A stretch of 21,630 bases of DNA, taken from contig CAYSLC010000080.1 in the NCBI GenBank assembly GCA_964431545.1, positions 1-21,630 on the forward strand, in the 5' to 3' direction. Shown one piece after another: positions 6,895 to 13,255 of this stretch; positions within the stretch are counted from its first letter, which is position 1; the number at the start of each line of letters is the position of its first letter. This stretch comes from CAYSLC01 sp964431545. GTDB taxonomy: Bacteria > Desulfobacterota > Desulfobacteria > Desulfobacterales > JAABSP01. The notes below the pieces were generated by a model. That model saw nothing but the letters and a program-made list of their open reading frames with translations, was not told the DNA's origin and did no database searches. Made by a program: the position numbers and the translations under genes.

Positions 6895-9800
6895 ATGGAA
6901 AAATCCCTCCTGGACATCCTCTGGATCCTCCTTTCGGCCGTCCTCGTCTTCCTGATGCAGCCGGGGTTCATGTGCCTGGAATCGGGGCTTACCCGGTCCA
7001 AGAACAGCATCAGCGTGGCGGTGAAGAACCTGTCGGACTTCGCGGTCTCGGTCTTCGTTTTCTGGGTCGTCGGTTACGGCATCATGTACGGGGCCACCGG
7101 CCGCGGCCTGGCGGGGACGGACCGGTTCCTGGCGGGGATGGATTCGGAGCCTTACGCGGCCGCCTTCTTCCTCTTCCAGGCCATGTTCTGCGGGACGGCG
7201 GCCACCATCTTCTCCGGCGCCGTGGCCGAGCGGATGCGGTTCAACGCTTACATGTCGACCGCCCTTCTCCTGTCGGCCTTCATCTATCCGCTCTTCGGCC
7301 ACTGGGCATGGAACGGCCTCGACGCGGGGCTGTCCCTGGGCTGGCTCGGGCGCCGGGGCTTCGTCGACTTCGCCGGCTCCACGGTGGTCCACAGCGTGGG
7401 GGGATGGGTGGCCCTGGCCGTGCTCCTGGTGATCGGGCCCCGCAAGGGGCGGTTCCCCGAACAGGGGCCGCCGAAGGAGATCCACGGATCGAACCTGCCC
7501 TTCTCCCTGCTGGGGGCCCTGCTGCTCTGGGTGGGGTGGTTCGGGTTCAACGGCGGCAGCACCCTGGCCATGACCGACCAGGTGCCGGTGATCATCGCCC
7601 ACACCACCCTGGCGGGGGCCGCCGGCGCCATCACCTGCCTGCTCTGGGGGTGGTACGCCAGCGGCGTCCCCAAGGTGGCCTACATCATCAACGGCTCCCT
7701 GGGGGGTCTGGTGGCCGTCACCGCCAACTGCCACTGCGTGGAGACCCTCGGGGCCGTTCTGATCGGGATCATCGCCGGCTTTGTCTACCTGGGGGCCGAG
7801 TGGCTTCTGATCCGCCACCGGATCGACGACGCCGTGGGGGCCATCCCGGTCCACCTGGGGTGCGGGGTCTGGGGGACGCTGGCGGTGGCGTTCTTCGGAA
7901 CCCCGGAGCTGGTGGGGACCGGCCTGACCTTCCTTGGGCAGCTCTCGGTCCAGGCGGCCGGCATCGCCGCCGCCTTCGGGGTGGCCTTTGTGGTGCCGTA
8001 CCTCCTCTTCCGGGGCATCGACCGGATCTTTCCCCTCCGGGTCTCCCCGGAGGAGGAGGAGATCGGCCTCAACGTCTCGGAGCACGGCGCCCGGACCGAC
8101 CTGGTCGATCTCTTCCAGGCCATGGACCGGCAGGCGGAAGCCCGGGACCTCTCCCTCCGTCTGCCCGAGGAGCCTTTCACCGAGGCCGGCCGAATCGCCC
8201 GCCGGTACAACCGGGTGATGGGGGCGTTGGAGACGGCCGTGGCCCAGACCGACGCCATCATCCGAACCGCCAAGGACGCCGTGGTCGCCTTCGGCAAGGA
8301 GAACCTCTCCATCATCCGCGCCAATCCCAGCGCCTCGGAGATGTTCGGGTACGGGCCCGACGCCATCCAGGGATTGGCCGTCTCCCGACTCTTCTCGGAT
8401 GCCTGCCGGGCCGGTAGCGGGGAGGCGGCCCTGGTGAGGACCTGCTCCGGGGCCTACACCGAACTCACGGGGAGAAGGAGCAACGGCGGCACCTTCCCCA
8501 TGGAGGCGATCGTCACCGAGGCCACGGCCGGAAAGCGGGCCTTCTATGTGGCCACCTTCCGGGACATCACCGAAAGGCGGCGGGCCAAGCGGGCCATCGA
8601 ACGCCAGCGGGCCTACTTCGAACAGCTCTTCGAGGGCTCCCCCCAGGCCATCGTGATGCTCGACACCCGGAGGCGGATCACCGCCGCCAACCGGGGATAC
8701 GAGAGCCTCTTCGGCCATCCGGCGGAGCGGGTGATCGGCCGGCGCAACCGGGACCTGGTGGTTCCGCCCGACCGAATGGCGGAGGTGGAGGCCTTCAACC
8801 AGGCGGTGCTCAACGGGCAATCGATCCAGAAGGAGACCTACCGGAGACACGCCACCGGCCGGCTGATTCCCGTCTCCCTGCTCGGATACCCCATCCGGAT
8901 CGACGGAGAGGTGGCCGGGATCTTCTTCATCTACGAGGACATCTCCGAGCGCAAGGCCATTGAGGCGCAGCTCCACGAGAAGGCCTTCTACGACTTCCTC
9001 ACCGGGATCCCCAACCGGATCCTCTTCATGGAGCGTCTGGAACGGGCCGTGGAACGGGCCAAGCGCCGGGAGGAGTACGCCTTCGCCCTGATCCTCCTCG
9101 ATCTGGACCGATTCAAGTGGGTCAACGACAGCCTGGGCCACCTGGCCGGGGACCGCCTGCTTATGGAGGTCTCCGCCAGATTCACCGAGTGCGTCCGGGC
9201 GATGGATACGGTGGCCCGCCTGGGGGGAGATGAATTCGCCGTCCTGGTTGAGGAGTTCTCCTCGCCCAAGGAGGTCATCCGGATCGCCAAGCGGCTCCAA
9301 GGGGCCGCCCAGGAGCCCTTCTCCATCGACGGCCACGAGGTCCGGATCAGCTCCAGCATCGGCATCGTCCTCAAGACCCGGGGGTACCGGGATCCCCAGA
9401 ACATCCTCCGGGACGCCGACATCGCCATGTACCGGGCCAAGGAGATGGGAAAGGCCCGGTCCAAGGTCTTCAACAAGAAGATGCACGAGTTCGTCTTCGA
9501 ACGGCTCCGGATCGAAAACGACCTGCGGGAGGCGATCCAGGGGGACCAGCTGGTCCTCTTCTACCAGCCCATCGTCGCCGTGGGGACCCGGAAATTGGAG
9601 GGCTTCGAGGCCCTGGTCCGGTGGCGCCACCCCGCCGACGGCCTCATCGGTCCGGGCAAGTTCATCCCCGTGGCCGAGGAGACCGGCCTGATCCTGCCGC
9701 TGGGCCGATGGGTGCTCGGGGAGGCGTGCCGCCAGTTGAAGGAGTGGCAGATGGAAGGGGAAGGGACCGGTCACCTCAAGATGAGCGTCAACATATCGGC

Positions 9801-10275
9801 CAGGCAGTTTCTCCAGCGGGACCTGGGGGACTTCATCGTCCGGACCCTGGAGAGGACCGGGCTGCCCCCCTGCTCGCTTCGGATCGAGCTGACGGAGACG
9901 GTGATCATGGAGCACGCCAACACCGCCGTGGAGCAGCTCCGGCGCCTCAAGTCCATCGGGGTTCAGGTGGCGGTGGACGACTTCGGCACCGGGTACTCCT
10001 CCCTCTCCTACCTCCAGCGGTTCCCCATCGACTGCCTCAAGATCGACCGCTCCTTCGTGGAGGGTCTCGGCCTGGTGGAGGAGAACACGGAGATCGTCAA
10101 GACCATCATCTCCCTGGCCCGGAACCTGGGCATCGGCGTGGTGGCCGAAGGGGTGGAGGAGGAGAGCCAGCTGGCCCGGCTCGACGCCCTCTGCTGCGAC
10201 AACGCCCAGGGGTTCTTCTTCTCCCGGCCCGTGGACCGGGAGGGAGTCCCGGACCTGATCGCCCGGTACCTCTAG
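6895..10275 (+). CDS. Ammonium transporter-type sensor fused to PAS-PAS-GGDEF-EAL (c-di-GMP signalling)
   Basis: 1126 residues. Residues 1-385 are a full Amt/MEP domain. The pore residues known from AmtB are kept: twin histidines H166 (FAGSTVVH) and H320 (PVHLGCG), D158, and S222 in GWFGFNGGS. An AmtB-like tail (GLNVSEHG, 391-398) follows, then a HAMP-like linker at about 405-445, PAS1 453-560 (ends RDITERR), PAS2 573-685 (ends YEDISERK), GGDEF about 695-860 and EAL about 870-1120. The diguanylate cyclase GGDEF motif is intact (777-781) with an RxxD inhibitory site (768-771). The phosphodiesterase domain has EAL at 905-907, NISARQF, ELTE, DDFGTGYSSL (D1028, D1029), KIDRSF and VAEGVE. It is most likely an inner-membrane ammonium sensor controlling c-di-GMP; whether it also transports ammonium cannot be told. 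AAGGGG lies 8 bases before the ATG. No glnK is adjacent. Confidence 0.93.
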   Translation: MEKSLLDILWILLSAVLVFLMQPGFMCLESGLTRSKNSISVAVKNLSDFAVSVFVFWVVGYGIMYGATGRGLAGTDRFLAGMDSEPYAAAFFLFQAMFCGTAATIFSGAVAERMRFNAYMSTALLLSAFIYPLFGHWAWNGLDAGLSLGWLGRRGFVDFAGSTVVHSVGGWVALAVLLVIGPRKGRFPEQGPPKEIHGSNLPFSLLGALLLWVGWFGFNGGSTLAMTDQVPVIIAHTTLAGAAGAITCLLWGWYASGVPKVAYIINGSLGGLVAVTANCHCVETLGAVLIGIIAGFVYLGAEWLLIRHRIDDAVGAIPVHLGCGVWGTLAVAFFGTPELVGTGLTFLGQLSVQAAGIAAAFGVAFVVPYLLFRGIDRIFPLRVSPEEEEIGLNVSEHGARTDLVDLFQAMDRQAEARDLSLRLPEEPFTEAGRIARRYNRVMGALETAVAQTDAIIRTAKDAVVAFGKENLSIIRANPSASEMFGYGPDAIQGLAVSRLFSDACRAGSGEAALVRTCSGAYTELTGRRSNGGTFPMEAIVTEATAGKRAFYVATFRDITERRRAKRAIERQRAYFEQLFEGSPQAIVMLDTRRRITAANRGYESLFGHPAERVIGRRNRDLVVPPDRMAEVEAFNQAVLNGQSIQKETYRRHATGRLIPVSLLGYPIRIDGEVAGIFFIYEDISERKAIEAQLHEKAFYDFLTGIPNRILFMERLERAVERAKRREEYAFALILLDLDRFKWVNDSLGHLAGDRLLMEVSARFTECVRAMDTVARLGGDEFAVLVEEFSSPKEVIRIAKRLQGAAQEPFSIDGHEVRISSSIGIVLKTRGYRDPQNILRDADIAMYRAKEMGKARSKVFNKKMHEFVFERLRIENDLREAIQGDQLVLFYQPIVAVGTRKLEGFEALVRWRHPADGLIGPGKFIPVAEETGLILPLGRWVLGEACRQLKEWQMEGEGTGHLKMSVNISARQFLQRDLGDFIVRTLERTGLPPCSLRIELTETVIMEHANTAVEQLRRLKSIGVQVAVDDFGTGYSSLSYLQRFPIDCLKIDRSFVEGLGLVEENTEIVKTIISLARNLGIGVVAEGVEEESQLARLDALCCDNAQGFFFSRPVDREGVPDLIARYL

Positions 10276-10282
10276 CAGCTCG

Positions 10283-10307
10283 GGTAGCGGCTCGGGACGC
10301 CGCTACC
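10283..10307. terminator. Hairpin between convergent genes
   Basis: GGTAGCGGC (10283-10291) pairs with GCCGCTACC (10299-10307) around a 7-base loop. It lies just after the Amt-fusion stop and overlaps the last codon and stop of the minus-strand gene. There is no U-tract on either side, so use as a bidirectional terminator is only plausible. Confidence 0.35.
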
Positions 10308-10992
10308 GGCCGGACTCCGAAGACGGCGCCGCAGCTTCGGACGGAGCCAGGGCCGAGGAGAGTTCCCCCAGAAGGGCCCGCTGGTTCTCGAAGAAAGCCT
10401 TGAGCAACGCCTGCCGCTCCGCCTGATCGGCGTCCTCCCGGGAGACCGCCGCCAGGATCGCCCGCTGCTCGGCGACCAGCTTCTCCACGGCCTGGTCCAG
10501 GGCCTTTGCATTGGCCGACAGGTCGGACCGGACGGTCTTGGTGGCGGATTGCTGCTCCGTCAATAGTTGGCCGAGGGTCTTGTCGGTGTGGGCGAACCCC
10601 TGGGACAGATCCTTGGTGATCCGATCCGCAGCCTCGCCCACCACCTCCCCGGTCTTTTCCGGCAGGGTGTTCAACCGGGACGCGATGGCCGCCAAATCGC
10701 TCTTGATCCCCTCCACATCGCCCTTCACCCCTTCCACCTCCCGGATCAAGGCCGGGAACCGCTGGGAATCGGAGAGCCGCTCGATCTCCTTTGTGGTCCG
10801 GTAGCTGCCGGTTCCGACGAACAGGACCAGGGCGAGGGTGATCCAGATGGAGATGATGGCCAGCCAGAGCAGGGACTTGGACTCCCGGAGGCCGACATTG
10901 ATATCGTCCGGATCGACGCAGCCCTCGGCCGGAGGGGTTTCTTCGTCCTTTTCGCCATCTTTTTTCAGCCGGTGAACATTGTTCTCATCCAT
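10303..10992 (-). CDS. One-TM coiled-coil protein of unknown function
   Basis: 229 residues. A hydrophilic, acidic N-terminal segment (1-40) is followed by one transmembrane helix at about 41-60 (SLLWLAIISIWITLALVLFVG region). The rest, 65-215, is rich in Ala, Glu, Lys, Gln and Leu with heptad-like spacing (for example IEALxxR-type runs LIREVEGVKGDVEGIKSDL), predicting a long coiled coil, then an Ala/Ser/Pro-rich end. The single Cys in the N-terminal part is not in a lipobox. I do not recognise a family. The layout resembles proteins that anchor a coiled-coil rod to the inner membrane, but there is no HAMP or methyl-accepting motif. A strong AAAGGAGG site precedes the ATG. It is convergent with the Amt fusion, with no partner gene. 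Confidence 0.8.
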   Translation of the reverse strand: MDENNVHRLKKDGEKDEETPPAEGCVDPDDINVGLRESKSLLWLAIISIWITLALVLFVGTGSYRTTKEIERLSDSQRFPALIREVEGVKGDVEGIKSDLAAIASRLNTLPEKTGEVVGEAADRITKDLSQGFAHTDKTLGQLLTEQQSATKTVRSDLSANAKALDQAVEKLVAEQRAILAAVSREDADQAERQALLKAFFENQRALLGELSSALAPSEAAAPSSESGR

Positions 10993-11121
10993 TGCACACG
11001 CCTCCTTTACGCCTTACTTTGAACGGAATGCCGCAGGGTCGACCGGAGGCCCGACAAGGCACCACGGCCGGTGCCGATGAACTCCGCGCCGATCCGCGGC
11101 CCGGGAAAGGTGATCGAAAAA

Positions 11122-11150
11122 AGAGTAGGAAAACACCCTTCCCGTGTCAA
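11122..11150 (-). promoter_or_regulatory. sigma70-like promoter of the coiled-coil gene
   Basis: On the minus strand: TTGACA (11145-11150), 17-base spacer, TACTCT (11122-11127). The -35 is perfect; the -10 keeps T1, A2 and T6. The implied leader before the ATG at 10992 is about 120 bases and contains a 6-bp GC hairpin (GGCACC/GGTGCC, 11058-11075). Confidence 0.5.
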
Positions 11151-11211
11151 TCAAAATGTCGTGGGACCCGGCCACGAAGCGGGAAGGGCACACAGAGACG
11201 GGGGTGCCGGA

Positions 11212-11403
11212 ATGGCGTTTGTGAGAATGCCGGGGGTGGAAGGAAAGGTGTGGGAGCCGGACGCCCCCTCTGAAGCGGAGAAAAAACACCCATGCAACGA
11301 TTGTTACCGCTGCCAGATGTGCGGCGACGACCGGTGCCGGATCTGCCGGGGAGCGGAGGCCGATTCGTTTTGTAAACGCAAAGGAGGAGCCGATGATACT
11401 TGA
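11212..11403 (+). CDS. Cys-rich 63-residue mini-protein, possible metal or Fe-S binding
   Basis: From ATG 11212 the frame runs 63 codons. Residues 28-45 contain a regular CxxCxxCxxCxxxxCxxC array (Cys 28, 31, 34, 37, 42, 45), followed by Cys54 in a basic stretch. The spacing strongly suggests a bound metal (Zn or an Fe-S cluster), but the family is not known to me. The frame is open upstream to 11071, yet that part lacks Cys motifs and a ribosome site, so I prefer 11212, preceded by a weak G-rich site (11200-11206). An alternative ATG lies at 11227. Its end overlaps the next gene by 11 bases, and the next gene's Shine-Dalgarno site lies inside it, so translation is probably coupled. A partner or metal-supply role for the Zn-dependent methyltransferase is conceivable. 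Confidence 0.6.
   Translation: MAFVRMPGVEGKVWEPDAPSEAEKKHPCNDCYRCQMCGDDRCRICRGAEADSFCKRKGGADDT
11381..11387 (+). promoter_or_regulatory. Strong ribosome binding site inside the Cys-rich gene
   Basis: AAGGAGG, 5 bases before the ATG at 11393. It lies within the last codons of the overlapping Cys-rich frame and fixes the methyltransferase start. Confidence 0.75.
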
Positions 11404-12451
11404 GCGGTTGGAGCAGGATACGGTGATGGGGGACGGGGGCGCCCTTTTCGAGCTGGAGCGGCGGGGATACATCAGCGCCGGCCCCTTCACCCCCGAGGTG
11501 GTCGTCGATGATCCCGACGCCCTGCGGGGGGTGCAGATCGACTTCGCCCGGGCCGGCGCCCAGGTCCTCCAGGCCCTGACCTACTACGCCCATGAGGAGA
11601 AGCTCAAGAAGATCGGCAAGGCGGGGGCCCTGCGGGAGATCAACGAGACGGCGGTCCGGATCGCCGGCGAGGTGGCCCGGGAATACGGCTGCATGGTGGC
11701 CGGAAACCTGGCCAACACCTGGGTCTTCGACCCGGCGGATCCCGCCACCCACGCCGAGACCCGGCGCCAGTTCGATCAGCAGATCGAATACCAGACCGGC
11801 GGCGGCGAGGTCGATTTCTTCATCGCCGAGACCATCGAATACCTGGGGGAGGCCAAGATCGCCCTGGATGCGATCCGGGCCTCGGGAAGACCGGCCATGA
11901 TCACCCTGGGGTTCAAGTACGCGGACCGGACCACGGACGGCGTCCCCATGGAGGAGGCGTTCAAGGCCCTGGAGGGCGACGGCGCCGATATCGTGGGCAT
12001 CAACTGCTTCCGGGACCCCGCGCGGATGCTCCCCCTGGCCCGGCGCGCCCGGGGGGCGGTCTCCTGTTTCGTGGCGACCCAGCCGGTGGCCTACCGGTGC
12101 ACCGACCAACGCCCCTACTTTCAGATTCAACAGATCGACGGAAAGAAGGCGTTCCCCCTGGCCTTGGACCCCTTCGTGCTCACCCGTGGAGAGATGGCGG
12201 ACTACGCCCTCCGCGCCCGGGAGATGGGCATCAACTACATCGGCGGATGCTGCGGCACCGGCCCCCACCACCTCAGGGCCATGGCCGAGGCCCTGGGCCG
12301 GACCGTCCCCAACAGCAAATACTCCCCCAACCTCGGCCTCCACCCCATCGTGGGGACGTCGGAGAACATCCGGGAGAAGGACCGGCGGATCCTGTGCGAA
12401 CAGCGGGAGGATTCGGCCATCTGCCACTTCCTCAGCGACGACCGGGAGTGA
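11393..12451 (+). CDS. Betaine-homocysteine S-methyltransferase-like enzyme (Zn-dependent homocysteine methyltransferase family)
   Basis: 352 residues, a single homocysteine-binding TIM barrel. The start GDGGALFELERRGYISAGPF closely resembles the N-terminus of animal BHMT. Three Zn-ligand cysteines of the family are present: C205 in GINC and C286/C287 in GGCCGTGP. The family moves a methyl group from a donor to homocysteine, forming methionine in the cytoplasm. BHMT uses glycine betaine; relatives use S-methylmethionine or dimethylsulfonio compounds, so the donor is uncertain. There is no cobalamin-binding or methyltetrahydrofolate domain, which rules out a full MetH. The enzyme lacks the C-terminal dimerisation extension of animal BHMT (about 400 residues). 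It overlaps the Cys-rich gene upstream, and its stop directly abuts the stop of the minus-strand gene at 12452. Confidence 0.85.
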   Translation: MILERLEQDTVMGDGGALFELERRGYISAGPFTPEVVVDDPDALRGVQIDFARAGAQVLQALTYYAHEEKLKKIGKAGALREINETAVRIAGEVAREYGCMVAGNLANTWVFDPADPATHAETRRQFDQQIEYQTGGGEVDFFIAETIEYLGEAKIALDAIRASGRPAMITLGFKYADRTTDGVPMEEAFKALEGDGADIVGINCFRDPARMLPLARRARGAVSCFVATQPVAYRCTDQRPYFQIQQIDGKKAFPLALDPFVLTRGEMADYALRAREMGINYIGGCCGTGPHHLRAMAEALGRTVPNSKYSPNLGLHPIVGTSENIREKDRRILCEQREDSAICHFLSDDRE

Positions 12452-13207
12452 TCATCGTCTCCGTTTCCCCGCCGTCGATTCGGGAGATCCCTCCAAGTGG
12501 TCCTTCATCCGCTTGGCGCTCCGGTCGATGAGGCGCAGGTAGTTGAAGAGCGTCTCCTTGGGAAAATCGTAGGAGAGGGCCAGACGGGTGAACTTCAAAA
12601 TGGCCTCGAGGGAATTGACCAGCACCGGCGCGAGGCTTCCGGCCGGCGCGGCTTTCCGGGGCGGCGGGTCCACGGGGGCCGATGAGGCGGCCGGCCCGGC
12701 GTCCGTCTCCCCGAGACCGGCGGCGCGGAGGTACTTCTCCACGCTCGCTCCGATCTCCCCCTCCCGAGCCAGCCGGTCCACCATCCATCCGGGCAGCTCG
12801 ACCGTGATGGATCTCCGTTTCCGGGGATCGGACGGGGGCTTCGGACGACGCGCCAGTTCCAACGCCTCCTTGAACTCCACCAGGTGGCGTTTCCTGGCTT
12901 TTTCCTCCTCCGCCTCCTGGAAGGCCAGCTCCTCGGCAAGCTTGTTCCGCAGCTCCTGGGCGATGGGAAAGATGACGCCCAGGGCCTGTTCCTCGACCTC
13001 CCCCAGGACCACCCCCTCGAAGCGGTAAAGGTCGGTGTCGATCCGGCGGATCCGCTCCCGGAGTTCCTCCGGACTCATGGCCATGATCGACTCGGTCTTT
13101 CCCGAGGCGTCCCTCCAGAAGCCCTCCGGGATCTTGCCGGGATAGGCGACGTAGTAGAAATACTCCCGGAGATAGGCGCGGATCTGTTTATCGACGTTCG
13201 GATCCAT
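12452..13207 (-). CDS. Unknown 251-residue protein, last gene of the lipoprotein/permease operon
   Basis: I do not recognise the family. The N-terminal part (1-100) is rich in aromatic and charged residues (REYFYYVAYPGKIPEGFW). A strongly charged alpha-helical stretch follows at about 85-125. RSITVELPGWMVDRLAREG near the middle looks like a ribbon-helix-helix-type strand-helix, which would suggest DNA or protein binding, but one short match is not proof. A Pro/Ala-rich linker and a helical C-terminus end in basic residues. There is no signal peptide or membrane segment, so it is probably cytoplasmic. ATG 13207 is chosen over ATG 13213 because GGGGAG (13216-13221) lies 8 bases from the former and only 2 from the latter. 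It begins 48 bases after the permease stop. Confidence 0.8.
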   Translation of the reverse strand: MDPNVDKQIRAYLREYFYYVAYPGKIPEGFWRDASGKTESIMAMSPEELRERIRRIDTDLYRFEGVVLGEVEEQALGVIFPIAQELRNKLAEELAFQEAEEEKARKRHLVEFKEALELARRPKPPSDPRKRRSITVELPGWMVDRLAREGEIGASVEKYLRAAGLGETDAGPAASSAPVDPPPRKAAPAGSLAPVLVNSLEAILKFTRLALSYDFPKETLFNYLRLIDRSAKRMKDHLEGSPESTAGKRRR

Positions 13208-13215
13208 CGACATTG

Positions 13216-13221
13216 CTCCCC
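13216..13221 (-). promoter_or_regulatory. Ribosome binding site that decides the start of the 251-residue protein
   Basis: GGGGAG on the minus strand, 8 bases before ATG 13207 and too close (2 bases) to ATG 13213. Confidence 0.55.
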
Positions 13222-13255
13222 AAGGGTCCGGGGAACCCCTCCCTTCTCCCTCCCA

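Noticed and set aside
6841..9915. A 1024-codon open frame on the minus strand opposite the Amt fusion
   Set aside because: It is a GC-rich shadow of the Amt-GGDEF-EAL gene; its translation is low-complexity (Gly/Asp/Pro/His/Arg) without domains.
11071..11211. Longer start for the Cys-rich protein
   Set aside because: No ribosome site before ATG 11071 and the extra 47 residues overlap the promoter-like region of the minus-strand gene.
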